Assembly: GCA_019244165.1 (NCBI GenBank)
Contig: JAFATA010000049.1
Span: 1 to 64,000 of the forward strand
Source of the DNA: Pseudonocardiales bacterium
GTDB taxonomy: Bacteria; Actinomycetota; Actinomycetes; Mycobacteriales; Pseudonocardiaceae
Direction of reading: 5' to 3'
Length of the DNA: 64,000 nt
The position numbers were made by a program, and so were the translations under genes. This document shows positions 11,688 to 19,792 of the stretch, in pieces. Under the pieces are notes generated by a model. That model had not been told where the DNA came from. It worked only from the letters and a program-made list of their open reading frames with translations, and ran no database searches. The stretch's first letter is position 1. Each line of letters begins with the position of its first letter.

Positions 11688-13067
11688 TCAGTTTCCTCCT
11701 GAGGCCACGGCACGTCGGGTGTCTCGGGTGTCAAGGATGGCGAGGTCCGCGGCCGCGCGGCCAGCGTGCCACCCGGCGGCGTTGCCGACGCTGTAGAAAC
11801 GGGACACCGACTGGGGGAACATCGACTCGAACAGGTCGTCCACGGCCCGCTCCCGAGCGGCCAGTACCGGCAGCAGCCGAGCGCGATCGGCCACCGCGGC
11901 ACTGCCCACGTTCCGCGCGGTGTTCAGCCGTTCGCCGATGCGGGTGGCGTAGGCGATCAGGAACGACTGGCGGTACGAGCGGGTCCGGGACCGCCCGCTG
12001 CGGGTGCTCTGAGAGCCCGCTGCCACCATCGCTCGGGTCGCCTGGACCAGCAGCGACGTGCTGAGCAGCTCCACGATCTCCAGATCGACCTCGTCACCGA
12101 GCACGGTGGTGAATCCGAGCTTTTCCGACAGGACGGTCCGGCACCGGTTCGCCTCGGCCACCGCCCCCACCAGCAGCGCCTTGGCTGCCACGTAGGGATT
12201 GTCCAACCAGAGTCGGCGGGCGGCGGCCGGAGGCGGATCCGACCCCGCGCTGCCAGCGCTGTCTACCGCAATCCGTTCCAGCGAGTAGCGGCTCATCAGT
12301 TCCTGTGCCTTGGCCGACAGCGCCTCGGCCTCCTCGGGGAAGGTGGTCGACTCGGCCTTGGCGAGCAGGGCACGAACCCGAGCCAGCATCTTCTGGTCGA
12401 CTCCGCGGCGCGGTGGTGCGGTGGCGGGCACAGACCCCGGCGGCGGCACGATTCTCGGCAGCACCGGCAGCGCCAGCAGCATTGCCGACACCTCGATCAC
12501 CGTGGTGAGCGCGTCCGCCAGGCTGACGCCGTGCCGGGTGGCCCACTGCAGGAGATGCCCGCCGGTCTGGGTGGGCTCCCACCACAGCACCGCTCCGATC
12601 TGCCGGAGGTCCTCACCCCACCGCTGCGGGATGGTGGCCTTGGCGTAGCGCTGCGACTCCTCAGCGAGGGCATCGACGAGGTAGCGCAGGCCCGCGACAT
12701 CCAGCCGCCGCCGAGCCAGCTGATAGAGGTCCTCTGGGGACCAGCCGCGCTCCCAGGCCGCCGTGACCAGCGGGGTCACCGCACCCCGGGCTGCCGCCGC
12801 AAGCAGGCTGGGCGCCTCGGCGCACCGATCGGCCACCATGGCCCCAATGCGCGAGGCGGCCTGCGGATCACCCGCCCAGTGTTCGCGCGCGGCGCTAAGC
12901 AACACGGTCGAGATCGTCTCCGCGGACGGTCTCGCCCGGGCCGTCCCCTCACCCGGACCCACCCTGCCCGCAGCCCCCCACCCTGCGCTCCCCGACCCCA
13001 CCTGGGCGCGACGGCGTGCCCGGCGCAGCGCCGCAGCAGCCCGTCGCTCCCGATTCCGCTGTGCCAC
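11688..13067 (-). CDS. DUF2786 domain protein
   Basis: 459 residues from a GTG at 13067 preceded by GGGAGG at good spacing. The same frame is open to 13640, but that part overlaps the P450 gene. The conserved DUF2786 segment (MLARVRALLAKAESTTFPEE, then AKAQELMSRYSLE) lies at about residues 225-265. Before it is a helical region (WERGWSPEDLYQLARR) and after it a region with LWLDNPYVAAKALLVGAVAE. The N-terminus is Arg/Ala-rich. Similar proteins are widespread in actinomycetes, of unknown function. It converges on ispG with about 150 bases between the stops. Confidence 0.75.
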   Translation of the reverse strand: MAQRNRERRAAAALRRARRRAQVGSGSAGWGAAGRVGPGEGTARARPSAETISTVLLSAAREHWAGDPQAASRIGAMVADRCAEAPSLLAAAARGAVTPLVTAAWERGWSPEDLYQLARRRLDVAGLRYLVDALAEESQRYAKATIPQRWGEDLRQIGAVLWWEPTQTGGHLLQWATRHGVSLADALTTVIEVSAMLLALPVLPRIVPPPGSVPATAPPRRGVDQKMLARVRALLAKAESTTFPEEAEALSAKAQELMSRYSLERIAVDSAGSAGSDPPPAAARRLWLDNPYVAAKALLVGAVAEANRCRTVLSEKLGFTTVLGDEVDLEIVELLSTSLLVQATRAMVAAGSQSTRSGRSRTRSYRQSFLIAYATRIGERLNTARNVGSAAVADRARLLPVLAARERAVDDLFESMFPQSVSRFYSVGNAAGWHAGRAAADLAILDTRDTRRAVASGGN

Positions 13068-13277
13068 CGGATCCTCCCGCCGCTCACTCCAATCGGTCGG
13101 CGAGCAGTATGGAGCGCCACCCTGACAATTCCGCCGAACTCGGCCCGCACCGCCGTGGGTCCTCCCGCACACCGGTGTGTCGCGCGTTCCCGCCAGGCGT
13201 GTCCGCGACGGTAGACTTCCCGTCGCGCCCCAGGCGGAGTTCGAGAGACACCAGGTTTGAGGGGCGCGAGGGAGGTC

Positions 13278-14507
13278 ATGACGCCCACATCCGGCACCGA
13301 TGTTGTGTTCCTCGACATCCTCGACCCGGCGTTCCGGGTCGACTCCCCCGAGGTCCGCGCCGCCGCTGAGGCATCCTGGTGGGCGCGCACTCCGATCGGG
13401 ATCGCGGTGCTGCGCTACCCGGAGTGCATGGCGCTGCTCCGGGATCGCCGCCTGCGCCACGGGACCGTGGACCTGCTGGCCGCCCGCGGCGTCACCACGG
13501 GGCTGTTCGCCGACTGGCAGCGCAGAATGCTGCTCAACCTCGAGGGCGAGGCACACCAGCGCCAGCGCCGGCTGGTGAGCAAGGCGTTCACCCAACGCAG
13601 CGTCGAGGTGCTGCGCCCGTTCATGCGGGCCAAGGCGCACGAGCTGATCGACGGCTTCGCCGAGGACGGCGGCTGCGAGTTCATGACGGCCTTCGCCGAC
13701 CCATACCCGGCCTCGGTGATCGCCGAACTACTCGGCATTCCCGCCGAGCGCTTCCCCGCGTTTCTCGGCTGGGCCACCGACATGGGGCTCGGGTTCAGTC
13801 CAGCCGCCGCAGCGGAACAGGATCGCATCGACGCCGCCGTCGCTGGCCTGTACTCCTGCTGCGACGAACTGATCACCCAGCGCCGCGAGAACCCGGCCGA
13901 CGACCTGATCTCCGCACTGATCGCGGCAGAGGTCGACGGCGAACGCCTGAGCGCCGAGGAGCTGCGCATCCTGCTCAGCACGCTGATCTTCGCCGGCCAG
14001 GACACCACCCGCAACCAGCTCGGCCTGGCGATCACCACCTGCATCCAGCACCCCGAGCAGTGGCGACTGCTCGCGCGAGAACCCGAGTGGGCCCGCTCCG
14101 CCGTCGAGGAGCTGATGCGGCTGGCCCCCGCCACTCCCCTGGTCGGCCGGGTGCCCACCGAGACCTTCACCTTCCAGGGGGTGGACATCCCCGCCGGCAG
14201 CCACATCGCGCTGCTCCTGGGCGCGGCCAACACCGATCCCGGCGTCTTCGGTGACGCACCGTTCGACATCACCGCGCGGCGCAGTGCGCAACTCACCTTC
14301 GGCGGCGGCATCCATCACTGTCTTGGTGCCTGGCTGGCCCGCACCGAGATGGGCGAAGCACTGCCGATCCTGGCGTCCCGGCTCGGCGACATCACGCTGG
14401 CCGGACCCGTACCCTCACGTCCCCACATCGGCATCGCCGGCCCCATCACCCTGCCCCTACGATTCACCGGGATCGCAAGCCGTCACAGCGGCATCGGCCA
14501 GGAATAA
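13278..14507 (+). CDS. Cytochrome P450
   Basis: 409 residues from the ATG at 13278, which follows GAGGGAGG. I-helix oxygen-activation motif FAGQDTTRNQ near residue 240, ExxR as ELMR in AVEELMRLAP, and heme loop FGGGIHHCLGAWLAR with the Cys ligand near residue 350. A soluble actinomycete P450 needing ferredoxin and a reductase, neither of which is adjacent. It is convergent with the graspetide operon and overlaps its last gene by 25 bases. The substrate is unknown; terpenoid or RiPP tailoring are both only possibilities from location. Confidence 0.9.
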   Translation: MTPTSGTDVVFLDILDPAFRVDSPEVRAAAEASWWARTPIGIAVLRYPECMALLRDRRLRHGTVDLLAARGVTTGLFADWQRRMLLNLEGEAHQRQRRLVSKAFTQRSVEVLRPFMRAKAHELIDGFAEDGGCEFMTAFADPYPASVIAELLGIPAERFPAFLGWATDMGLGFSPAAAAEQDRIDAAVAGLYSCCDELITQRRENPADDLISALIAAEVDGERLSAEELRILLSTLIFAGQDTTRNQLGLAITTCIQHPEQWRLLAREPEWARSAVEELMRLAPATPLVGRVPTETFTFQGVDIPAGSHIALLLGAANTDPGVFGDAPFDITARRSAQLTFGGGIHHCLGAWLARTEMGEALPILASRLGDITLAGPVPSRPHIGIAGPITLPLRFTGIASRHSGIGQE

Positions 14508-15601
14508 GGCCCGTCGGGATCGTCCAGCCACACGTACTGGCGGTTGATGTCATCGAGCGCGGAGACTCCGAGTCGGGAGACGTCGGGGTGGTGAAGGTGG
14601 TCCCACAACGCTATGGCTGTTTCGATGGTGTCCCAGATGCGGAACGGTCCGCGTTGAATGACGGGCCACCTCCCGTCCTCGGACTGAAAGGAGACGTTGG
14701 CGAGGGCATCGGCGGTGTGGGCGATGATCCTGGTCGCGCGGGTGGGGTCGGTGGAGGGTGGGGAGTCCGTGCCGTAACCCAGGTGCAGGCCGGGCACATG
14801 GAGTTGGCAGAACAGGGCCAGCTCAGGGCTGGCTTCGTGAACCCGACGGGGATCTGTTGTGGTAGTGCCATAGTGAGCCATTCCGGACGCGTTGGATCCG
14901 GCTGTCTCACCCGGCCCAAAGGGGCTCTGGAGGTCGTGCCGTAGTGGCATGAAGCCCATATTGTTGTTGTCGAAGTGTCCGGTCACCTCGTCTGGCGCTA
15001 TCTTGTCGAGAATGAGAAGTGGTTTGGTCGAGTTGCCGGCGATGGGGGCGACGATACGGCCGTCATCGGCGAGTTGTCGTATCCACTCGGGTGGAATGTG
15101 GGTGATCGCGCAGGTGGCCAGGATGCGATCGTAGAGTGCACCGTCGGCGAGCCCGGTGTAGCCATCGGCGGCGACCAGTGTGGGCTGGTATCCGAGGCTG
15201 TTGAGCGCGAGCCGAGCCTGGCCGATGAGCGCCGGATCAATATCATTGGAGTAGACATTAGTCGAGCCGAGTCGGTGACACAGCAGCGCTGCGTTGTAGC
15301 CGGTTCCGGTGCCGATCTCCAGGACCCGGTGGTGGTCCTGCACGTTGAGCCGTTCGAGCATAACGGCGACTGCGCCCGGCGCACTTGCTGAGGAGGTGGG
15401 GCGCTTGTTACCCAGCTCGTCGGCGGTGCGCCATTGTGTGACGAGCGCAGTCAGGGAGTAGGCGTCGGCCAGACTGTGATCGGGAACGAAGATGTGCCGC
15501 GGGGTGTCGAGGAACGCTCGTTGCCACGCTGGGTCGGTCAACTCTCCGGTAGCGATAAGTTTCTCGGTCATCGCGGTGGCGAGCGGCTGCCAGTCCGTCA
15601 C
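14483..15601 (-). CDS. Protein-L-isoaspartate methyltransferase-like RiPP-modifying enzyme
   Basis: About 372 residues from a GTG at 15601 that overlaps the ATP-grasp stop (GTGA). The PIMT core has LDTPRHIFVPDH, then SSASAPGAVAVMLERL and the SAM loop VLEIGTGTGYNAALLCHRLG (residues about 100-120). It is much longer than housekeeping Pcm (about 215 residues); the extra C-terminal 150 residues (ending near YVWLDDPDGPYSWPMPL) are typical of PIMTs in graspetide and imiditide clusters. Such enzymes methylate a specific Asp in the peptide, which then closes to an aspartimide. The peptide substrate is probably the product at 16633. A homologous enzyme occurs at 36852. Confidence 0.8.
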   Translation of the reverse strand: MTDWQPLATAMTEKLIATGELTDPAWQRAFLDTPRHIFVPDHSLADAYSLTALVTQWRTADELGNKRPTSSASAPGAVAVMLERLNVQDHHRVLEIGTGTGYNAALLCHRLGSTNVYSNDIDPALIGQARLALNSLGYQPTLVAADGYTGLADGALYDRILATCAITHIPPEWIRQLADDGRIVAPIAGNSTKPLLILDKIAPDEVTGHFDNNNMGFMPLRHDLQSPFGPGETAGSNASGMAHYGTTTTDPRRVHEASPELALFCQLHVPGLHLGYGTDSPPSTDPTRATRIIAHTADALANVSFQSEDGRWPVIQRGPFRIWDTIETAIALWDHLHHPDVSRLGVSALDDINRQYVWLDDPDGPYSWPMPL

Positions 15602-16614
15602 TGGTCGTCTCCGATCAGCTCGTCGGCGATGGCTTCGGCGATCGGGAGTCCGCACTCCTGTGCAAGCCACCCCCACTGCCCAGCCGCGTTACACTCAAAA
15701 AAGACGGCATTATTCTCTAAAAAGACGGCATTATTCTCCAAAAAGGCAGGGTCATCGGTGTCAGCGGCGACAATGAAATCGAACGCCCCGTAGGTAAGAC
15801 CTGCCGCAGACAGGAAATCACGCACGCGGTCGACAATTCCCACTGGGCAATCTATCACCTCGTAAGTCAATGCATCGTAGTCGGTGCGCCAGTCTATACG
15901 CGCGGCGGCGGAGTGGGCATGGATGGCGACAGCGAAGTCACGTTCCCCCACTACGGTCAGACGGATCTCGTAAGCCTTAGGAACCCACTCTTGGAACAAG
16001 TGTGTGGTTAACTCAAGACCGATGAGATCAGCCATCTCTGGCGCCGCGACACGTCGGGTCCAGATCGCCTTCTGTGATCCGGCTTCTGCGATGATCGGCT
16101 CCGCTAGTGACTTGACGATGATGTCCCCGTGTTCTGCCGCGAACCGCCGTACCTCATCCGGCGCATTGGTGACTATAGTTGCGGGTACGCGCAAACCGAC
16201 AGCTTGTGCGAGGCTGAGTTGCCGGGGTTTGTACTCACAGTCAGCCAAGGCCGACGGGTGATTAATCCACTTCACCGGTAGGCTGGTCAACACTCCGCCC
16301 AATCCAACCCGTGCTTGGGCGCGAGCGAAACGCTGTTCCGGGCCGGACATTGCGCTCGGCATGTCGAAATCTCGCGGACGCCGGTAGAACACAGCCGAAA
16401 TGTCCTCCCAGAAGAAGATCCCATCCGGTGTCTGGACCTCGCCCTGCCAGCCACGGCCCAGTCTCGTATGGCCCAGTCTCGCCATGACCTGCATCCGTTG
16501 GGGGAAATCCGCCGGATCAAGCCACGAGTAGGCGCACCCCCGCCCTTCCAGTTGCTTGGCGACCTGTTCGGCCGACCAATCACCACGACCGCTGACAATC
16601 AACACCCGTGACAC
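15598..16614 (-). CDS. ATP-grasp ligase of a graspetide pathway (TgmB/MvdD-like)
   Basis: 338 residues; GTG start at 16614 after GATGAGGATC. N-terminal pre-ATP-grasp domain with LIVSGRGDWSAEQVAKQL and FYRRPRDFD, then the ATP-grasp fold with WINHPSALADCEYKPRQL, IIVKSL, FQEWVPKAYEIRLTVVG, YGAFDF and a metal-binding FFECNAAGQWGWL. These proteins form ester or amide crosslinks between side chains of a ribosomal precursor. An in-frame 7-residue duplication (FLENNAV repeated) sits just before the FECN metal-binding motif, an unusual position that could affect the active site. Part of the coupled operon with the precursor and methyltransferase. Confidence 0.88.
   Translation of the reverse strand: MSRVLIVSGRGDWSAEQVAKQLEGRGCAYSWLDPADFPQRMQVMARLGHTRLGRGWQGEVQTPDGIFFWEDISAVFYRRPRDFDMPSAMSGPEQRFARAQARVGLGGVLTSLPVKWINHPSALADCEYKPRQLSLAQAVGLRVPATIVTNAPDEVRRFAAEHGDIIVKSLAEPIIAEAGSQKAIWTRRVAAPEMADLIGLELTTHLFQEWVPKAYEIRLTVVGERDFAVAIHAHSAAARIDWRTDYDALTYEVIDCPVGIVDRVRDFLSAAGLTYGAFDFIVAADTDDPAFLENNAVFLENNAVFFECNAAGQWGWLAQECGLPIAEAIADELIGDDQ
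15703..15744 (-). repeat. 21-bp tandem duplication within the ATP-grasp gene
   Basis: Two copies, period 21, each starting GACGGCATTATTCTC on the + strand at 15703 and 15724. Encodes LENNAVF twice immediately before the conserved FFECNAAGQWGW. It is much more AT-rich than the surroundings. Confidence 0.85.
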
Positions 16615-16632
16615 CGGACACCGATCCTCATC

Positions 16633-16869
16633 TCAGTCGTCTGGCTCATACCACGTATCCGGCACTGACGTGCCGTCCCTGTTGGTTTCATCGGTATGCG
16701 GCGTCTGGTGCGGTGCTGTCCGGTGCCTAGCGGTAACCACCGAGGGAACCTGCTGCGCGCCCCGCAAGACAAACGGCCGCATACCACTGGGCAACTCGTC
16801 ACTCCCCACGGGCGGCCACGCGTCACGTGGAAACCGTCGAGCCACTGGCATAAATGGATCATCGGACAT
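16633..16869 (-). CDS. Graspetide precursor peptide (TgmA-like, putative ATP-grasp-modified RiPP)
   Basis: 78 residues from the ATG at 16869, which overlaps the Nudix stop. The leader contains a recognition-like RPFVLRGAQQVPSVV at about residues 30-45. The C-terminal core is rich in Thr/Ser and Asp/Glu (HTDETNRDGTSVPDTWYEPDD), as needed for side-chain ester or amide crosslinks and for an aspartimide. The stop at 16633 lies 18 bases before the ATP-grasp start. The short length, acidic C-terminus and position just before the ligase gene are the evidence; the modified residues cannot be told from sequence alone. Confidence 0.72.
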   Translation of the reverse strand: MSDDPFMPVARRFPRDAWPPVGSDELPSGMRPFVLRGAQQVPSVVTARHRTAPHQTPHTDETNRDGTSVPDTWYEPDD

Positions 16870-17401
16870 GGAGATCACCCTCGAGGGAGGTCACGACGGT
16901 TGCCCTTGCCCAACCGTACTCGTGGAAGTGACGACCATGGTGGGCGTCGGCGATGGCCTGACCGACGAAATCTAGGGTGTCGTGGGGAAGCTCGGCGATG
17001 TCGGCCCAGAGGAGCTGGGTGCACTTGGTGGGCTCGCGGATCTGCGGCATACCACGCCAAGTGCTGGTAGTGAAAAAGATGTCCACCCGTGGTTCCAGGG
17101 AGCGGCGGAACATCACCCCGGCTGGGTCCAACTTGCCCGGATCGAGCTTAATGCCGAGTTCTTCGCCGACCTCCCGGATCGCGCAGTCAGTGGGGGTTTC
17201 CCCGAGGTCGACGTGACCGGCCGGCAGACCCAACAGCCCATCAGCATATCCGCTGCCGGCGCGACGCATGAGCAGCACCCGGCCGTTGGTGTCGGTGAGG
17301 ATCACGTGGACCGCCACCGGATAGCGGTCGTGCTTGGTGTCGAACACGTACTCGGTCACTGGCACACCCTCGGGGAGATCCATCCACCGCTGGTCAGTCA
17401 C
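16859..17401 (-). CDS. Nudix hydrolase
   Basis: 180 residues. The Nudix box GHVDLGETPTDCAIREVGEELGI matches the GX5EX7REUXEEXGU pattern completely. It should hydrolyse a nucleoside diphosphate derivative. GTG at 17401 overlaps the stop of the upstream RNR fragment (GTGA), and its own stop overlaps the graspetide precursor start, so it is translationally coupled into this operon. Whether it takes part in peptide maturation is unknown. Confidence 0.88.
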   Translation of the reverse strand: MTDQRWMDLPEGVPVTEYVFDTKHDRYPVAVHVILTDTNGRVLLMRRAGSGYADGLLGLPAGHVDLGETPTDCAIREVGEELGIKLDPGKLDPAGVMFRRSLEPRVDIFFTTSTWRGMPQIREPTKCTQLLWADIAELPHDTLDFVGQAIADAHHGRHFHEYGWARATVVTSLEGDLHVR

Positions 17402-17808
17402 AGCGCCTTGGGCTGGGCCTGGCGGGAGCCCTCAACATAGACAGTAATGCCCTTGCAAGCCAGCTCCCAGGCGGACAGGTAGATGTGGTAGACGTCAATC
17501 GCCCGCGCGGTGGCGGGTAGGTTGACCGTTTTAGACACCGCCTCGTCCACGCAGGTTTGAACCGCAGCGGCCATCGCCAGATGCCCGGATGGCGCGATCT
17601 GGGTGGCGGTGGCCAGCACCACGACGAGCGAGGCAGGCAGGCCCGAGTCCCTGGGCAGTCGACCGTGGATCATCACGTGCCCAAGGAGGTCGCTGCGGCC
17701 CGCCTGCTCCAGGACCGAGCGTGCCGCCGGGTGGACGTGCGCGGACAGGTAGGGGTCGGTCAGCCGGAACAGTGGCTCGATCCCAGTGGAGTGGGTGGCC
17801 AGCTCCAC
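17398..17808 (-). pseudogene. C-terminal fragment of a class II (B12-dependent) ribonucleotide reductase
   Basis: 136 residues from a GTG at 17808; the frame is open back to about 17898. TGIEPLFRLTDPY, AVQTCVDEAVSKTVNLPATA and AWELACKGITVYVEGSR match the C-terminal region of NrdJ-like reductases (SKTVN-P and KGITVY-GSR signatures). The nucleotide-binding barrel core and catalytic cysteines are missing, so it cannot reduce nucleotides. Upstream it abuts, and slightly overlaps, the truncated end of the TcmP gene, which looks like a recombination joint. It is still coupled to the Nudix gene, so it may be expressed. Confidence 0.65.
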
Positions 17809-18896
17809 CGAGGCGAACTTCCATCGCTCTCCGCGCCTATCGGCGCCGACCTTGCAGCCGATGAACTCACCGGCCCGGGGATCCGACAGCGACAGGGACT
17901 AGGCCTGGCCATACGGCGGAACCGGCGGAACGTGCTGATAGGACTCATGGCGCGTAATGGCGTGTGTTGGGCCAGCTCCGCATGCGTGAAGAACGGGTTG
18001 AAGCCGGACTCCAGTTCCTTGCGGTCTCGGCGGCGGGCACGCGCCTCCTGCCGCATCGCAGGGAACCGCTCTGCGGCCTTCTGATACACCGACCTCATGA
18101 TTTTGTCGCCGATCGCGTGGTCGGTAGCGAAAATCATGTCGTAGAGCGGGACGCCGTAGACGTTGGTCAAACGCAGAGTGTGGGTAAAGCCGTAGCCCAG
18201 CGTCTTCTCCAGCCGCCAACGCATGAGATTGGTCAGCTCGTCGCGGGTACGTTCCGCGTCGAGCGCACCCGACTGGCGCCCATCGAGGATCGGTCGCCAT
18301 TCGGTCGATCCAAACAGATCAGTGACCCGCTGCTCGCGGTGGTGTAGGTCGTCCGGGCCAAGGCTGTTGTTGCTGTTGTTGCTGTTGTTGACGACGCGCA
18401 CAATCTGCGGGGAGACGAGGAGCAGGAACAACTCGACCTTCGTTGATGTGCGCGCCTTGTGCGTGGCCAGCGCCTCCAGCAGTTCCCAACGGGCCTCAAC
18501 GCCGTCCGGGTCGATGAAGGCGAACGTTGGTGACCATCGGTACTCCGTGAGAGCGGCCAGCGCCGGCTGCAGGGCATCGTGCACGTCCCCGGCGTGCACG
18601 ACCACATCACGGTTTGGAAACTCGGCTCGGAAGGCCTCCTGGAGGCTTTGCGCCCGCTTGTGCCGAAGCTCGAACCCACGCACCACAGTGAAAGGTGGCT
18701 TGGTCTGCAAAGCGCGCAGCAGACTGCCTTCGATCGGCCTGCCGATGTCCCGGCTGACATTCGTAGCCTGGCCAGCGAACAGGTCCAGGTAGACCGTGCT
18801 CGGTGCCTTCTTGCTCGCGGTGGTGAAAGCCGGCAGGTACGCCGAAAGCATGTCAAGCTTACTTTCGGTCCAAAAGCCCCATGGCCGTTCTGCCAT
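17760..18896 (-). CDS. Three-Cys-motif partner protein TcmP, C-terminus apparently replaced
   Basis: 378 residues as read. WGFWTESKLDMLSAYLPAF at the start, VYLDLFAGQATN and FAFIDPDG, an arrangement like an inactive or unusual methyltransferase fold, are typical of TcmP. From about residue 332 the sequence changes to Arg/Ser/Pro-rich text that overlaps the RNR fragment in another frame, so the natural C-terminus seems lost. A stretch of Asn-Asn-Ser repeats (18362-18390) is inserted after PQIVRVV. Its partner DUF5131 gene lies seven bases upstream. Family function is not established; the pair is often found on phages and mobile islands. Confidence 0.75.
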   Translation of the reverse strand: MAERPWGFWTESKLDMLSAYLPAFTTASKKAPSTVYLDLFAGQATNVSRDIGRPIEGSLLRALQTKPPFTVVRGFELRHKRAQSLQEAFRAEFPNRDVVVHAGDVHDALQPALAALTEYRWSPTFAFIDPDGVEARWELLEALATHKARTSTKVELFLLLVSPQIVRVVNNSNNSNNSLGPDDLHHREQRVTDLFGSTEWRPILDGRQSGALDAERTRDELTNLMRWRLEKTLGYGFTHTLRLTNVYGVPLYDMIFATDHAIGDKIMRSVYQKAAERFPAMRQEARARRRDRKELESGFNPFFTHAELAQHTPLRAMSPISTFRRFRRMARPSPCRCRIPGPVSSSAARSAPIGAESDGSSPRWSWPPTPLGSSHCSG

Positions 18897-18902
18897 CGTC
18901 TC

Positions 18903-19709
18903 TCACAGCCGCCCGTCAACTACAGCAGAATGCCGCGGTTGCATGACCTCATTATCCAGCGACCAGCGGGAACGTGCCGATGGCAAGGCATCCCATGTTC
19001 GCCCGTCCAGATCCCGGCCGCCCGCCTTGGGCGTACGCCCACCCCACTGCTTGAAGAAAAACGCGACTTCCGCGTTCGCGCAGGCGTCCCGCAGCTCCGT
19101 CACCCACGAGGCATCCACCGGGCGAGCCTGGCGCCCGCTTTCCCCGCCCGCGATCAGCCAGTCGACGCCCTTGAGCTCCAGGCTCGACAGCGGGCCAAGG
19201 AGCGGCTCGGCGGAGACGAAGCGCACAGCGGCCGGCACGTGGCGAAGGTCGTCAACCCGGCGCACGTGGTCGTCGTTCTCCACGCTCACGCCCATCCACA
19301 CGTTTTTGGGCCAAGGCAGCCGGGGCGCGAGGCGCCGCAGCCGCAGCGAGCGCTTTGTCAACACCTGGTAGGTATGCCGAGACGTCGCTTGCATCACCGC
19401 GAAAACGCGAAAGATGAACTCATCCGGGACCCGAGCATGGAAAAGGTCACTCATCGAGTTGACGAACACGGTGCGCGGCCGCCGCCAGCTCATCGGCAGG
19501 GTCAGCGTGTCCGGGTGCACCGCCACCCCGAAGCCCGGACCCGACGTCCGCGGATCGCCGTCAGCCTGGTACTTTGCGTTGCCCATCGCCTTCAACCGCT
19601 TCGCCAAGGTCAACGCATAGCAGTGATCGCAGCCCCGCGAGATGCGGTCGCAGCCCGTCGTCGGGTTCCACGTGGCCTCGGTCCACTCAATCGAACTCTT
19701 ATCGCCCAT
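18903..19709 (-). CDS. DUF5131 (phage Gp37/Gp68) family protein, the three-Cys-motif protein
   Basis: 268 residues. SIEWTEATWNPTTGC at the start followed by DRISRGCDHCYA gives the three-cysteine motif (C-x6-C-x2-C), then GVSVENDDHVRRVDDLR and AEPLLGPL, GGESGRQARPV and FFFKQWGG, all family signatures. It resembles radical SAM barrels in layout. ATG at 19709 was chosen because MGDKSSIEWTEATWNP is the conserved N-terminus. Forms a two-gene unit with TcmP. Function unknown. Confidence 0.85.
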   Translation of the reverse strand: MGDKSSIEWTEATWNPTTGCDRISRGCDHCYALTLAKRLKAMGNAKYQADGDPRTSGPGFGVAVHPDTLTLPMSWRRPRTVFVNSMSDLFHARVPDEFIFRVFAVMQATSRHTYQVLTKRSLRLRRLAPRLPWPKNVWMGVSVENDDHVRRVDDLRHVPAAVRFVSAEPLLGPLSSLELKGVDWLIAGGESGRQARPVDASWVTELRDACANAEVAFFFKQWGGRTPKAGGRDLDGRTWDALPSARSRWSLDNEVMQPRHSAVVDGRL

Positions 19710-19792
19710 ATGACACAGAGTAGATGCGGACACCGACAAGATCGGTTATGCCGCGCGAGGAGCAGTCGCCGAGTTCTTGGTGTTCCCGGCCC

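Noticed and set aside
11766-13214. 482-codon open frame on the + strand over the DUF2786 gene
   Set aside because: Sequence is low-complexity and Arg/Pro/His-rich, with no family motifs; the - strand frame has the DUF2786 signature and a good ribosome-binding site.
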